Assembly (NCBI RefSeq): GCF_024397855.1
Contig: NZ_CP073343.1
Coordinates: forward strand, 1,426,001-1,490,000
Reading direction: 5' to 3'
Source of the DNA: Marinomonas rhizomae
GTDB lineage: Bacteria > Pseudomonadota > Gammaproteobacteria > Pseudomonadales > Marinomonadaceae
DNA: 64,000 bases
Positions 35,678 to 48,431 of this stretch are shown here, piece after piece (the stretch's first letter is position 1; each line of letters opens with the position of its first letter). The notes under the pieces are model-generated. The model searched no databases, had not been told where the DNA came from, and saw only the letters and a list, made by a program, of their open reading frames with translations. The position numbers were made by a program, and so were the translations under genes.

Positions 35678-36334
35678 TTAGTAGGCTTCAATGATGGCAT
35701 TAAAAGCAATGACCACTCGATTTTTATCGCCGAAATAGGGCAAAGCGGAATGCTTCAAATAGGATGGAAAAATGATTACTTGTCCATCTTTGGGGGTGAA
35801 ATCCCAAACACCATGACCTCCTAGATATGCCGTGCCTGGATCGGCATAATGTTCCGCATTGACTCTTGGATCATAAAAACGATTGAGACCACCATTGCCT
35901 TCAATATGGGCATCGCCGGGTTCTAAATAGTAAATACCGCACCAAGAGCAATTTGGGTGAGAGTGTGCATCATGGTAGCCGCCTTTTTGTGTGACATGAT
36001 ACCAAGACTCAATAATATGGGCGTCAGCTTCCATATCTTCAGGCCAAAAAGCTTGGTTCACGGATCCAGCAATTTCTAGAATCAGCTCTTCAAAAGTGCG
36101 TTTGGCTTCCATGATGTTGGCGTCAGCAAGATCCAGAAAATCCAATGTGCTTTCGTGTAGAGCGTGTTTTGCAGATGGTGCTATACGGCTTTCAATCGCA
36201 GTGCTTTGAGCTGCTTTTAGTTGATACACCGCAGCTAAAAGTGCCTCTTTTAAAAAATCATGGTCGGGCATTTGGGTGACAAACAGTGGTGTTGTCCAAA
36301 CGTTTATTTCTTCGATGATTGCGCTGTTTGTCAT
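35678..36334 (-). CDS. Putative 2-oxoglutarate/Fe(II)-dependent oxygenase (TIGR02466 type)
   Basis: The 218-residue protein has a double-stranded beta-helix pattern with iron ligand candidates in GGYHDAHSHPNCSWCGIYYLEPGD and HSALPYFGDKNRVVIAFN (second histidine plus the arginine for 2-oxoglutarate). It resembles the uncharacterised family TIGR02466, known from marine bacteria and phages. It is separated from holA by 40 bases. The substrate is unknown. Confidence 0.75.
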   Translation of the reverse strand: MTNSAIIEEINVWTTPLFVTQMPDHDFLKEALLAAVYQLKAAQSTAIESRIAPSAKHALHESTLDFLDLADANIMEAKRTFEELILEIAGSVNQAFWPEDMEADAHIIESWYHVTQKGGYHDAHSHPNCSWCGIYYLEPGDAHIEGNGGLNRFYDPRVNAEHYADPGTAYLGGHGVWDFTPKDGQVIIFPSYLKHSALPYFGDKNRVVIAFNAIIEAY

Positions 36335-36373
36335 GTTGTATGCCTACAAAAAGGTGAACAAGGATGTGAAAGG

Positions 36374-37405
36374 TTATGCGGGAATGTCTAATTCGGTCAC
36401 AACAGGTTTGTAACCACAAAACATCATTACTAGGTTACGAAAGCCTGTTTCGTTATCTGGACCTTCTAACCCCTTGATGCTTTTATCAATAAGCGCTAGA
36501 TAATTTTGCATGTAAGGCAGAGTCACTTTATTGTGACGTGACATGGCGCTTTCGTAAAAAGGGACTCGCTTATCCCATATTTTTTCACTTTGGCAGGCTT
36601 GTTTAAAGCTGGAAGATTGCATGCCTTGTAGTAAGTTAGCCAAGGCTTGAATTTCTCTATTGAATAGCCAAAGGATAATGTTGGGCTCGACGCCTTCGCC
36701 TAATAATTGATGTAGACAGTGCATGGCTTCTTTAGTTTTACCCATTAATAGTCGATCGCTTAAGTCATAAATAGAATAGCGACTACTATCAGCGACAGAT
36801 TCAGCGACTTTTTCGGCATCAATCTGTACGCCTTGCCCATGCATTAGAGCGAGTTTTTCTAATTCTTGAGAAAGCGCTAGTAGGTTACCTTCTCCACGTT
36901 CACAAATCATGCTGGCAGCATCACGAGTCAGTGATAAATCTAATGCTTGAGCTCTTTGTTGTACCCAAGCAGGTAATCGATTCGCGTCTATTGGCCAGAT
37001 TTGTACAAACACACCTTGTGATTCAAGCTGAGTGAACCACTTTGCTTTTTGAGTTCGAGCGTCAATTTTAGGCAAGGTGAGCAAGATGATGTTGTCTTCG
37101 CTCAGTGACTGGCCTAATTGTGCCAGTGCCTTGCTGTGCTTTTCGCCCATTTTATCTATTTGAATATCAAACAGACGGCGAGATGAAAACAAAGATAAGC
37201 TTTGGTTTTCGTTAATAACATCTTGCCAATCAAACTGAGCATCAGCCACGAAGCGTAAGCGCTCGTCAATATTATGTTGCTGGGCGGCTTTGCGAATAGT
37301 GTCTGCTGCTTCTTGGCACAATAAGACTTCGTCACCAGAAATAATATAAATAGGCGCTAAGCTTTTTTTTAGCTGTGCTGGTAGTTGGTCAGCTCTGACT
37401 TTCAT
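36374..37405 (-). CDS. holA: DNA polymerase III delta subunit
   Basis: The 343-residue clamp-loader subunit opens the beta clamp. It begins MKVRADQLPAQLKKSLAPIYIISGDEVLLCQEAADTIRK and has the DLSDRLLMGKTKEAMHCLHQLLGEGVEP segment of the lid domain. Its place after leuS and lptE is the standard order; here a 141-bp dispersed repeat separates it from lptE. Confidence 0.95.
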   Translation of the reverse strand: MKVRADQLPAQLKKSLAPIYIISGDEVLLCQEAADTIRKAAQQHNIDERLRFVADAQFDWQDVINENQSLSLFSSRRLFDIQIDKMGEKHSKALAQLGQSLSEDNIILLTLPKIDARTQKAKWFTQLESQGVFVQIWPIDANRLPAWVQQRAQALDLSLTRDAASMICERGEGNLLALSQELEKLALMHGQGVQIDAEKVAESVADSSRYSIYDLSDRLLMGKTKEAMHCLHQLLGEGVEPNIILWLFNREIQALANLLQGMQSSSFKQACQSEKIWDKRVPFYESAMSRHNKVTLPYMQNYLALIDKSIKGLEGPDNETGFRNLVMMFCGYKPVVTELDIPA

Positions 37406-37408
37406 TCT

Positions 37409-37549
37409 GAGACCTTGGCACTATTACTGTGCTCTCTAATACTTTGTTAAAAACAAACTCAAAATGCTCATTTATAACCCATAGATTCCGCTTTTTCGTT
37501 TGTTTTTGCCTCGTCTTGGCTTCGCTCGTGACATCGTGCAAAGGCCTCA
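37409..37549. repeat. Long copy of the GAGACCTTTGCAC inverted-end repeat
   Basis: It runs from GAGACCTTGGCAC (37409-37421) to CGTGCAAAGGCCTC (37536-37549). The interior (AACTCAAAATGCTCATTTAT, then CCGCTTTTTCGT and TTTTTGCCTCGTCTTG) is nearly the same as in the copy at 56647-56786. It sits in the lptE-holA spacer. Confidence 0.85.
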
Positions 37550-37573
37550 TTGTTTGCCTAAAAGTGATGAGAG

Positions 37574-38089
37574 TTATAATGGAGCATAACCAAGGTCATA
37601 TGTTAATTGATTGGCTAGCTCTTCATTCATACTTTCGGTTTGGTCTTGGTTGTAGGAAAGCTTGGCGCTTTCTTCTGCATCCTGATTTGTCAGTATTTTT
37701 GTTGTACTGATGGTTCTTGGCCCATAAATGGCTCTGCCGTCGGTTTGGCGAATAAAGTAATGACTTGTTAAACGACGTTGTATTTGTGATATATCATTAG
37801 ACGCATTACGAGCTAATTCAGTGTCAGCAGAAGTTATAGGATTAATTTTAAGATTATATGTCTCGATTGTAGCATCTGCTTCATTAATAATCTTAACACC
37901 AGCTCTTGTAAGCGCAATGCGGAGTGATCGATCAAAAGCTTCAGAACCACTGTTAGATGTTAATGTTAAAACTTTTAGTTTGGCTGGAATATCGACTTGT
38001 CCACGTAAATGGAACCCACAGGCGACAATGCTCATGGTTAGTAGCGCTAATAAAACGAGACGAGTAGTTTGTGTTAATGCGACTATCAT
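37574..38089 (-). CDS. lptE: LPS assembly lipoprotein LptE
   Basis: The 171-residue outer-membrane lipoprotein plugs the LptD barrel. Its signal peptide ends in a lipobox (TMSIVACGFHLRG, with lipidated cysteine near residue 24), and the mature part starts with the GFHLRGQ segment typical of LptE. It follows leuS by 64 bases. Confidence 0.93.
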   Translation of the reverse strand: MIVALTQTTRLVLLALLTMSIVACGFHLRGQVDIPAKLKVLTLTSNSGSEAFDRSLRIALTRAGVKIINEADATIETYNLKINPITSADTELARNASNDISQIQRRLTSHYFIRQTDGRAIYGPRTISTTKILTNQDAEESAKLSYNQDQTESMNEELANQLTYDLGYAPL

Positions 38090-38153
38090 ATCCGTGATCT
38101 CTATTTTGTGTGAAGGAAAAGGGATGGTGTAACCATCCCTTTGTACGCCTCAA

Positions 38154-40610
<2,457 letters not shown>

Positions 40611-40777
40611 TTATCCCGTGATCGACGAAAGGTTGGTAGACCTGTATTCTCTTTAATATAAAGAAGCCATTATAGCGGCATAGCTCAAGATAATGATGCA
40701 ATAGCCAACAGAGTCTGAAAATATCCGCTATTTTATAGAGATGGAGCCCTAATTAGAAGGTGCATCTAGGAGGAGTT

Positions 40778-41224
40778 ATGAAATCTATGAAAAAAGATTC
40801 GTCAAAAAGCACAATAGATTCCAATCTTGTTGAAGAAGCCCGTAAAACATTGCTTGGAGCAAAGGATTGGTTTTTAGAAGACGTCGCTCTGATGACGGCC
40901 TACTGGCATGATAAAATGGGTTACACCGAAGCATGGGTTGATGCAAATTGGCAGTATGTGCTTGAAGAAAGTCATGAATTGGTGGAAGAGCTTGATGAGA
41001 AAGAAGATACGGCGTTGTTGTGGTTGATTAATCACGCCAATAATAACCCTGTACCACTAGAAGAGTGTCATGTGGTCGGAACAGTGGTTGAGCCAGGAAG
41101 TTATCATTGTATGTCCTGTGGCCATGATAATGTGATCGAAACCAAGCAGGTATTAGCGCCCTGTGAAATTTGTCATTATGGTTTGATGTCGACTCATGAT
41201 GATCAGGCTAATAAAACTGAGTAA
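40778..41224 (+). CDS. Zinc-ribbon protein, DUF1451 family
   Basis: The 148-residue acidic protein has a helical N-terminal half (WFLEDVALMTAYWHDKMGYTEAWV) and a C-terminal zinc ribbon (YHCMSCGHDNVIETKQVLAPCEICHYGLM) with two CxxC pairs. It fits the DUF1451/YgfI-like zinc-ribbon family. AGGAGG (40769-40774) lies just before the ATG at 40778, which is preferred to the ATG at 40760. It is divergent from leuS. Function is unknown. Confidence 0.85.
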   Translation: MKSMKKDSSKSTIDSNLVEEARKTLLGAKDWFLEDVALMTAYWHDKMGYTEAWVDANWQYVLEESHELVEELDEKEDTALLWLINHANNNPVPLEECHVVGTVVEPGSYHCMSCGHDNVIETKQVLAPCEICHYGLMSTHDDQANKTE

Positions 41225-41426
41225 TTCATTGTTCATTGTTCATTGTTCCCACGCTCGGTCTCTGTTCCTGACTCGACTCTACCACCTACATCTCTGTAGG
41301 TGTCCTGCGTGGTAAAGCATAGCATGAGCCTTGGTATTCGGTTCTTAAAATAGAAAGAACTTGCGCCTGTTTCGCAAGCTCAACGCGTCAGCGTGAATCG
41401 AATTCCAAGGTTCATTTCTTTATTGG
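41225..41426. repeat. Compound repeat: 7-bp tandems, hairpin and cloverleaf-like palindrome
   Basis: Three perfect CATTGTT units (41227-41247) follow the gene. CCACGC (41249-41254) pairs with GCGTGG (41307-41312) around an inner CACCTACA/TGTAGGTG stem (41283-41302). A 90-bp element (41325-41414) has 16-bp outer arms (TGAGCCTTGGTATTCG with CGAATTCCAAGGTTCA) enclosing three small stems at 41342-41359, 41360-41378 and 41383-41394. It lies between convergent genes. No coding potential. Confidence 0.7.
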
Positions 41427-42998
41427 TTATCTGTTTTTACGTTTTAGAGCTAAGCCGCTTAAATAAGTAAACACCATACAAATCCCTAGTAACCAAAGCG
41501 TGGGCCAATAACCCCATTGCACATAAGGTGTGTTACCAGTAAAGGCTTTGGCCTCCGCTGTCAGTGTTGTTCTTTTAAACTGCGGTGCTTGCGCGACCAC
41601 TTCGCCTTTTTCATTAATAAACGCTGTCACACCAGTATTGGTCGCACGAATAACATAGCGACCCGCTTCTTTTGCTCTAAACTGGGCGATTTGCAAATGT
41701 TGCCAAGGACCGAAAGATGTACCAAACCAACCATCATTACTAATGGTGATTAGAAAGTCACTGTCTCTTACCATGCGTCTTACTTGCTCTGCATAAACAA
41801 TCTCATAGCAAATAAATGGAGCGATGCCCCATTCGCCGACTTGCAGTACAGGCTGATTGTCATCGCCGGATTTAAAGCTCGACATGGGCATACCGAACAC
41901 ATCTAAAATCGGGCCTATGTATTCTGCAAACGGAATGTATTCACCAAAGGGAACCAGTCGGCGTTTGTAGTAAAGACCAAAGCCATTTCCTGTCGCCCAG
42001 ATCGCATTGTAGTAATTCTTCTTGTCTTCACTGAGATCAGGGATGCCAGTAATTAGCGTGGTATTCGTTTTTTCTAGCTCTTTACTAAAGCTAGTAAAAT
42101 AAGGCTTTATTCTAGGGTAAGTATAGGTGACAGCCGTTTCAGGCCAGACGACTAACTCACTGCCTAAGTGTTCTATCGTTGCCTGTTGGTAATAGGCGAG
42201 AGATTTGCCTGCGGTCTCAGCGAGCCATTTTTCATCTTGTTTTACGTTGCCTTGTACTAACGTGGTTTTTAAGGTGCCTGTTTGGCTTACCCAAGAGACA
42301 GGGGAATAGTTTAAATAGGCCGAACCTAACCAGATAACCGACAATACGAAAATCAGCGCAAGCTGATTGCTTCGTCTTAATAGCAGACTGGCAAGCACGC
42401 TTGAGGTTAGTACAACACACGCACTGGTTAGCCAAATGCCACCAATAGGTAAAAGCTCAAATAACCAGGTGTTTTCAATCGCATAACCAGGTAATAACCA
42501 AGGAAACCCAGTAAACAGCGTACTTCTGGCAAATTCACCAAGCAATAAGCTGACTGTAACCCATAGGCTGGTAGGTATTTTTGGGAAACGTTGAGAGAGT
42601 TTCCACGCCCCCCATGCTGATAACGCCCAAAAAACGCAGAGTACAGCAACAAAGGCGAAAGTAATGAGTCCAGCAATGATACTACCAACTTGTCCGTATT
42701 CGGCAATGCTGACATATACCCAAGAAACACCTGCACCAAAAAAGCCTAACGCCACAGAGGTGCCACGCCAGCAGGCGGACTTGGCTGTTGTGCTGGTAAA
42801 AACGAGCAAGCTAAATACGGTTAAGCTAATAAAATAGCCTGGCCAAAAATGAAAAGGAGAGAAACTGGTGACGCCTAATGCGCCAGCAATAACGCCGATA
42901 AGGCCAATAACTAGAGGAGGGAGTTTGGATAGTTGAGCCACCAAGAGCGGCTCCCACCCCGTCTTGGTATGGGTTAAGTCGGGGTGAGATAGGGTCAT
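41427..42998 (-). CDS. lnt: Apolipoprotein N-acyltransferase
   Basis: The 523-residue inner-membrane enzyme adds the third acyl chain to lipoproteins. Six to seven membrane helices precede a nitrilase-like domain with the catalytic Glu in ELVVWPETAVTYTY, Lys in YYKRRLVPFGEYIPF and Cys in PFICYEIVYAEQVR. The ATG at 42998 (MTLSHPDLTH) is chosen because the longer frame would overlap the corC end by 59 bases. It is one base after corC, the usual ybeZ-ybeY-corC-lnt order. Confidence 0.94.
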   Translation of the reverse strand: MTLSHPDLTHTKTGWEPLLVAQLSKLPPLVIGLIGVIAGALGVTSFSPFHFWPGYFISLTVFSLLVFTSTTAKSACWRGTSVALGFFGAGVSWVYVSIAEYGQVGSIIAGLITFAFVAVLCVFWALSAWGAWKLSQRFPKIPTSLWVTVSLLLGEFARSTLFTGFPWLLPGYAIENTWLFELLPIGGIWLTSACVVLTSSVLASLLLRRSNQLALIFVLSVIWLGSAYLNYSPVSWVSQTGTLKTTLVQGNVKQDEKWLAETAGKSLAYYQQATIEHLGSELVVWPETAVTYTYPRIKPYFTSFSKELEKTNTTLITGIPDLSEDKKNYYNAIWATGNGFGLYYKRRLVPFGEYIPFAEYIGPILDVFGMPMSSFKSGDDNQPVLQVGEWGIAPFICYEIVYAEQVRRMVRDSDFLITISNDGWFGTSFGPWQHLQIAQFRAKEAGRYVIRATNTGVTAFINEKGEVVAQAPQFKRTTLTAEAKAFTGNTPYVQWGYWPTLWLLGICMVFTYLSGLALKRKNR

Positions 42999-42999
42999 A

Positions 43000-43866
43000 T
43001 TAATCTTGTGTGTTGATGGTTGGTTTGGTGACTTGAATGGTTTTAACTCGGCGTCCATCAGACTTCACTACACGGAAATGGAAGTCGTTGAAGAAAAGCT
43101 CTTCATCACGTAATGGAACGTGGCCAAATTGTTGTACTAGTATTCCGCCGATAGTGTCGAATTCTTCTTCGTTGAGTTCAACTTTAAAGAACTCATTGAA
43201 GTCCTCAACTGGACACAATGCAGGTACAAGATACACGCCAGGTTCAGTGGTGACTTGAATGCCTTCCTCGTCAAGTTTGTCGGTTTCGTCTTCAATTTCA
43301 CCAACAATCTGTTCCAGTACGTCTTCAATCGTTACTAAGCCAGAAACGCTGCCATATTCGTCTAGCACTAATGCCATGTGATAGCGCTTGGTACGAAAGT
43401 CATTCAGTAATACGTTGAGGCGTTTACTTTCAGGGATAAAGTTAGCAGGTCGTAGGCGCGCTAAAATATCCTCTATTGTCACAACGGTTTCTTTAAATAG
43501 AAGAGGTAATAAATCTTTGGCGAGTAGCACACCGAGAATTTCATCGGAGTCTTCGCCAACGACAGGGAATCGTGAGTGAGAAGAGTCTATTATTTTGCGG
43601 ATTGACGTTTTAGGGTCATCTTCGGACTTAATGACCACCATTTGAGACGGTGGAATCATGATGTCACGTGCTTGAACTTCTGAAACTTCTAGTGCGCCTT
43701 CTACGATAGTGAAAGCATCACGATCAATAACATCGGATTTCACTGCGGCTTCTAGAAGTTTAACGATGTCGCCACGGCTGCGTGGTTCATCGTTGAATGC
43801 TTGGGTTAAACGTTCAAACCAAGATTTTTGTTGATCGTTGGATAAACTCGATCGGTCGTCACTCAT
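43000..43866 (-). CDS. corC: CorC-type CBS-domain protein (magnesium and cobalt efflux)
   Basis: The 288-residue cytosolic protein has two CBS domains (MIPPSQMVVIKSEDDP..., and AKDLLPLLFKETVVTIEDIL...) and a C-terminal CorC_HlyC domain (EEEFDTIGGILVQQFGHVP). In E. coli it is linked to cobalt and magnesium efflux. It lies between ybeY and lnt in the conserved cluster. Confidence 0.94.
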   Translation of the reverse strand: MSDDRSSLSNDQQKSWFERLTQAFNDEPRSRGDIVKLLEAAVKSDVIDRDAFTIVEGALEVSEVQARDIMIPPSQMVVIKSEDDPKTSIRKIIDSSHSRFPVVGEDSDEILGVLLAKDLLPLLFKETVVTIEDILARLRPANFIPESKRLNVLLNDFRTKRYHMALVLDEYGSVSGLVTIEDVLEQIVGEIEDETDKLDEEGIQVTTEPGVYLVPALCPVEDFNEFFKVELNEEEFDTIGGILVQQFGHVPLRDEELFFNDFHFRVVKSDGRRVKTIQVTKPTINTQD

Positions 43867-43878
43867 TGGGGTGTTAAC

Positions 43879-44343
43879 TCACTCTTTAATCAAATAAGGA
43901 TCGGAAATAGATAGAGATGCTAATAGCTCGGTTTCTATCGATTCCATTTCATCTGCTTCATCATCATTTATATGATCATAGCCGCGTAAATGCAAGATGC
44001 CATGAATAGTCATATGTGCCCAATGATGGAACAACTCTTTATCTTGCTCTGCGGCTTCTTTTGCCACAATTTGAGTGCAGATGACCAAGTCGCCTAATAA
44101 TGGAAGTTCTAACCCAGGAGGTGCCTCGAATGGGAAAGATAGGACGTTGGTAGGTTTGTCTTTACCACGATACTCATGATTGAGAGCGTGGCTTTCTTCT
44201 TCATCGACAATACGGATGGTTACTTCAAATTCTTCATCAGAGTCTGGAAGGGCCTTTTCGACCCAACGCTTAAAATCTGCTTCGCTTGGCAGATTCGCCG
44301 TATCTTCTGTCGCGATTTGTAGATCAAGTTCTAAGTACGCCAT
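43879..44343 (-). CDS. ybeY: Endoribonuclease YbeY
   Basis: The 154-residue metal-dependent RNase matures 16S rRNA and takes part in ribosome quality control. The metal site is visible as [15 protein letters not shown] (H-x3-H-x5-H type). Its ATG overlaps the ybeZ stop by one base, so the two are coupled. Confidence 0.96.
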   Translation of the reverse strand: MAYLELDLQIATEDTANLPSEADFKRWVEKALPDSDEEFEVTIRIVDEEESHALNHEYRGKDKPTNVLSFPFEAPPGLELPLLGDLVICTQIVAKEAAEQDKELFHHWAHMTIHGILHLRGYDHINDDEADEMESIETELLASLSISDPYLIKE

Positions 44344-45389
44344 TATTGGCTACCTGCAGACTGTTCTGTCTGAGCGATTAAGCGAGCTTCAGTACGCGCT
44401 TTTTTTTCTGCTTCGACTTCTACGTCAAACTTGTCATAGGCTTCAACAATACGTTGAACCAGTGGGTGACGCACAACATCGGACGAGGCGAACTGAGTCA
44501 CACTAATGCCATTTACGTCTTTCAGAACGTGCATCGCTTGCGCCAAACCTGAGGTTGTGCCACGAGGTAAATCGACCTGTGTGGTATCGCCTGTGATCAC
44601 TGCGGTTGAGCCAAAACCAATGCGCGTTAGAAACATTTTCATTTGCTCGCGTGTGGTGTTTTGGCTTTCATCAAGAATGATGAAGGCGTTATTCAAGGTA
44701 CGGCCACGCATGAAAGCAAGTGGTGCGATTTCGATGACATTTTTCTCAATCAGTTTATCGACCAATTCGAAACCAAGCATTTCGTACAAGGCATCATAAA
44801 GAGGGCGCAAGTAAGGGTCGATTTTTTGTGATAAATCACCTGGCAAGAACCCCAGTTTTTCACCGGCTTCCACCGCTGGACGAACCAACATAATACGTTC
44901 AACACGGTCGGCTTCGAGTGCTTCAACCGCACAAGCTACTGCCAAGTAGGTTTTACCTGTGCCAGCTGGACCGATGCCAAAGTTGATATCGTGTTTGCGA
45001 ATCAGCTTAACGTAACCTTGTTGGTTTTTGCCTTTTGGCTTGATAAATGCCTTACGCGTTTTAATCACCAACTGATCGCCTTTCTCTCTTTTACTGCTAG
45101 TGAGCGATTCAATCGCAGACTCTTGCAGGTAAAGGTGAATCGTTTCTGGGGTGATGTTTGTATTCGCCAAAGCTTCGCGATAAAGGTTCTCTAGTAGCGT
45201 TTTTGTGGCTGCTACATGTTCAGAGTCTTCACCAGAAATGTCGAATAGTTCGCCGCGGTATTTAATAGAAACATCAAGTCGTTTTTCGATTAACTTGATG
45301 TTCTCGTCGAGTTGACCGCATAGTCCAACCAAAGCATCGGCTTCGGCAGGAACTAAACGGATTTGCTGAGTTGTCTGTGTGATTTCCAA
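44343..45389 (-). CDS. ybeZ: PhoH-family ATPase YbeZ
   Basis: The 348-residue protein has an N-terminal KH-like part and a PhoH P-loop domain with [20 protein letters not shown] (Walker A), the Walker B region [22 protein letters not shown] and a C-terminal sensor segment. It is a partner of YbeY. The gene starts 30 bases after miaB. Confidence 0.95.
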   Translation of the reverse strand: MEITQTTQQIRLVPAEADALVGLCGQLDENIKLIEKRLDVSIKYRGELFDISGEDSEHVAATKTLLENLYREALANTNITPETIHLYLQESAIESLTSSKREKGDQLVIKTRKAFIKPKGKNQQGYVKLIRKHDINFGIGPAGTGKTYLAVACAVEALEADRVERIMLVRPAVEAGEKLGFLPGDLSQKIDPYLRPLYDALYEMLGFELVDKLIEKNVIEIAPLAFMRGRTLNNAFIILDESQNTTREQMKMFLTRIGFGSTAVITGDTTQVDLPRGTTSGLAQAMHVLKDVNGISVTQFASSDVVRHPLVQRIVEAYDKFDVEVEAEKKARTEARLIAQTEQSAGSQ

Positions 45390-45418
45390 GATTTACCTTT
45401 GATTATTGAAGTGCGCTT

Positions 45419-46774
45419 TTATTGTAATATAAAGTCAGAATCAAGTTCAGAGCTGACCAATTCACCCAATAGGGAGTTAGGGTAAGCATCTGTGATAACA
45501 ACATCTGCGAATTTACCAATCAATTGTGGATCGAACGCACGGAAGTTTACAATCCGATTGTTTTCTGTTCGACCTTGAAGTTGCCCAGGATCACGAGGCG
45601 AATAGCCACTGATCAAAATACGCTGTACCTCACCGACCATAGACAAGCTAATGTCATAGGCTTGCTGGCTGATACGGCGTTGTAAAATAGCAAGACGCTC
45701 TTTTTTAACGTCTTCTGGCGTATCGTCTTCTAAATTAGAAGCCGGGGTGCCAGGTCTTTGACTGTATACAAAACTGAACGAGTGATCAAAGCCGATTTCT
45801 TGAATTAAATTCATTGTATCGACAAAGTCGTCATCCGTTTCGCCTGGGAAGCCAATGATAAAGTCAGAGGATAGGCTGATTCCAGGGCGCGCTGCTTTAA
45901 TGCGGTTGATTTTATCAATGTAATATTGACGATCATGACCCCGCTTCATGGCACTCAGAATATTGTCCGCGCCACTTTGTACTGGTAAGTGTAAATGGCT
46001 TACTAGCTTAGGTTCATTGCGGAAGGCTTCGATCAAGCTATCGGTAAATTCAACAGGATGCGATGTAGTGAAACGAATACGTTCTACACCATCGATTTGT
46101 GCCACAGCGTGAATAATATCAGCAAGGTCTGCTTCATCACCCTCTACTGTTTCACCACGATATGCGTTGACATTCTGTCCTAATAAATGGATTTCACGAA
46201 CGCCTTGTTCGGCCAGTTGTACTACTTCTTTTAAAATACTGTCAAAAGGACGACTCACTTCTTCGCCACGAGTGTAAGGCACAACACAGAATGTACAGTA
46301 TTTACTACAGCCTTCCATGATGGAAACAAAGGCTTCAGCACCTTCAACGCGAGGCGCTGGCAAATGATCAAATTTTTCAATTTCAGGGAATGTCACGTCC
46401 GTTATCGGAATATGTTTTCCGGCTGCGTTCACCATATCAGGTAATTTATGCAGAGTCTGAGGTCCAAAAATCATATCGACATGCTTGGCGCGTTTACGGA
46501 TAGCATCGCCTTCTTGGCTCGCTACGCAACCACCCACACCGATAACAAGGTTTGGGTTCTTTTGCTTAAGCTTTTTCCAACGGCCTAATTGGTGATAGAC
46601 CTTGTCTTGTGCTTTTTCGCGTATAGAACAAGTATTTAGAAGCAGAACATCAGCTTCGTCTGCGTTGTCTGTGAGTTCCATTTCATGACTTTCGCCAAGT
46701 AAATCTGCCATACGAGATGAATCGTATTCGTTCATTTGACAGCCATGAGTCTGGATAAAAAGTTTTTTTGCCAT
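45419..46774 (-). CDS. miaB: tRNA methylthiotransferase MiaB
   Basis: The 451-residue radical-SAM enzyme adds a methylthio group to isopentenyladenosine at tRNA position 37. The N-terminal UPF0004 domain has the cysteines of [19 protein letters not shown] sequence, [16 protein letters not shown] and [11 protein letters not shown]; the SAM cluster is [17 protein letters not shown]; a TRAM domain ends the protein. It heads the miaB-ybeZ-ybeY-corC-lnt group. Confidence 0.97.
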   Translation of the reverse strand: MAKKLFIQTHGCQMNEYDSSRMADLLGESHEMELTDNADEADVLLLNTCSIREKAQDKVYHQLGRWKKLKQKNPNLVIGVGGCVASQEGDAIRKRAKHVDMIFGPQTLHKLPDMVNAAGKHIPITDVTFPEIEKFDHLPAPRVEGAEAFVSIMEGCSKYCTFCVVPYTRGEEVSRPFDSILKEVVQLAEQGVREIHLLGQNVNAYRGETVEGDEADLADIIHAVAQIDGVERIRFTTSHPVEFTDSLIEAFRNEPKLVSHLHLPVQSGADNILSAMKRGHDRQYYIDKINRIKAARPGISLSSDFIIGFPGETDDDFVDTMNLIQEIGFDHSFSFVYSQRPGTPASNLEDDTPEDVKKERLAILQRRISQQAYDISLSMVGEVQRILISGYSPRDPGQLQGRTENNRIVNFRAFDPQLIGKFADVVITDAYPNSLLGELVSSELDSDFILQ

Positions 46775-46967
46775 GTAACGTATTAACCTAAAAATGAGTT
46801 CGTCTAACCGACTTTGGCGCTATTATATTGGGCTTTGCTTCCGAATCCCAGAGGTGTTCTGAATTCCCTTCATTTTATGTGAAAATAGTCACATTTTTTG
46901 CTACTGGAGCTTTTGTAAAAGACCAGTCACAATAGCAATATAATTCAAATTTTAGTATGGATGTATT

Positions 46968-47696
46968 TTGAGCCAATTTTCGCGTGTTCTTTTATTGTCG
47001 TTGCTGCTAAATAGCCACCTTTATGCAGAGAGTGACCTGTCAGGAGATGGGGAAGAGGTTGTTATGGCAACAAGCGATATGACAAACTTTGCTTTTGGGC
47101 TTGGTTATGGCTTGTTAGACGAAAAGTCACTGATGAACATTGACTTTAAAGTGAATATTCCGATCAACGATTATTTATCAACTCAGTTGCTGCTAAACAG
47201 CAACTATCTGATTACTGGGTCTTCAAAAAACAGCTTCGCACAATCTGAATTCTCTTCTAATTGGTTTTTAAGCAATGAATACGGGCGCTTAGGTCTGGGG
47301 CTTGGTGTGACTGAGATGGAGCCTATGGATGAAGCTCAAGATACGGAGCGCGATGTAATAGGGCAGTTTTTAGGTGAATTGTTTGTTGGTCCAGTTTCAG
47401 TGACGACAAACTACATATCATCAGATACCACATTAAGTAATGTGACCAGCTCTCGTATCGGTATTAGCTATTATTTCAATGAAGATCTACGTACCTCTTT
47501 ATTCAGAGAAAAGTACAATGTGGACGAAATTGGCTGGCGTCTTGAAACGTATTTCCAGCCAAAAAAATATCTTCAGATGGGTAGTGTGGGCATCATTGCA
47601 AGAACCGGGAAAGATTACGATTATTTGGGTGTTGTCGCTTTGTATTATTTTGATTACGCTGTTTCTTTAAAACAACGTGAGCGGGAGTTCCATTAA
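46968..47696 (+). CDS. YfaZ-like outer-membrane beta-barrel protein
   Basis: The 242-residue protein starts at a TTG (46968) with a signal peptide (MSQFSRVLLLSLLLNSHLYA) followed by an acidic mature start. It has alternating strands typical of a small beta barrel, ending in YLGVVALYYFDYAVSL. The fold resembles YfaZ. No sequence-specific partner is evident. The start codon is weakly supported; the ATG at 46961 is in another frame. Confidence 0.7.
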   Translation: MSQFSRVLLLSLLLNSHLYAESDLSGDGEEVVMATSDMTNFAFGLGYGLLDEKSLMNIDFKVNIPINDYLSTQLLLNSNYLITGSSKNSFAQSEFSSNWFLSNEYGRLGLGLGVTEMEPMDEAQDTERDVIGQFLGELFVGPVSVTTNYISSDTTLSNVTSSRIGISYYFNEDLRTSLFREKYNVDEIGWRLETYFQPKKYLQMGSVGIIARTGKDYDYLGVVALYYFDYAVSLKQREREFH

Positions 47697-47972
47697 TATA
47701 ATTTACGGCTTGGTTTTTTGCGCTTCGTTCATTTGATCGACGCTCCAAATTGTCCACCTAGGAAGCGGCTACGCTTAACTTGCTTTAAACGTTTGGACAA
47801 TTGTGGCTTTCACTCGGCGGTTTTTTTCTCTGCCATCTCAGGTTGTATTGGTTGCAATAGGGGAAGCTTGCACTATTGCAGTGTTTTGCACCATCATTTT
47901 AAATTGTTCCACAAACCTACTGTGGGTATAGACTTTGAATGGGATGTAATAAATCCCTAAAAAATGACGTTG
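47697..47972. other. Intergenic region with an inverted repeat
   Basis: AATTGTCCA (47748-47756) and TGGACAATT (47794-47802) form a 9-bp inverted repeat about 50 bases after the barrel gene, in a spacer between convergent genes. An 80-codon frame here has no coding character. Confidence 0.4.
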
Positions 47973-48431
47973 TTATTTCTTTAACATTGTAGTGATGTAT
48001 TCCCATTCGCTTTGAGTAATTGGCATAACAGAAAGGCGACTGCCTTTCTTTGTTAATAGCATATCGACCAGTGCAGGGCTTTTCTTTAATTCTGCTAACG
48101 TCAAAATGGATGACCATTTTTCAACGAATTCCACATCGACCATAAACCAGCGAGGATCATCTGGTGTTGATTTAGCATCAAAGTATGCGCTATTTTTGTC
48201 CCAACTGGTGTGGTCTGGATAAGCACTTTTACAGACTTTGGTTGTTCCAACGATGCCTGCTGGAGTGCAGCTCGAGTGATAAAAAAATACTAAGTCACCT
48301 TCGTCCATCTCTTTCATGAAATTTCGGGCTTGGTAATTTCTTACGCCATCCCAAGACGAGCGCTTTAAGTGTTTTAAATCGTCGATGGAAAACGCATCTG
48401 GTTCAGATTTCATAAGCCAGTAATTTGGCAT
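47973..48431 (-). CDS. EVE-domain protein
   Basis: The 152-residue protein begins MPNYWLMKSEPDAFSIDDLK and carries the EVE (PUA/YTH-like) core: WDGVRNYQARNFMKEMDEGDLVFFYHSSC and DPRWFMVDVEFVEKW. The fold recognises modified bases in RNA or DNA. The ATG at 48431 was chosen because it matches the family start; the frame continues upstream without support. Confidence 0.93.
   Translation of the reverse strand: MPNYWLMKSEPDAFSIDDLKHLKRSSWDGVRNYQARNFMKEMDEGDLVFFYHSSCTPAGIVGTTKVCKSAYPDHTSWDKNSAYFDAKSTPDDPRWFMVDVEFVEKWSSILTLAELKKSPALVDMLLTKKGSRLSVMPITQSEWEYITTMLKK

Noticed and set aside
41325..41414. tRNA gene
   Set aside because: The cloverleaf-like stems lack a T-loop GTTCGA, a proper anticodon arm and a 7-bp acceptor; treated as a repeat.
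42999..43058. Longer N-terminus of Lnt
   Set aside because: It overlaps the end of corC, and the internal ATG at 42998 gives the expected family length.
47718..47960. 80-codon plus-strand frame after the barrel gene
   Set aside because: No family resemblance, no ribosome site, and it contains an inverted repeat.
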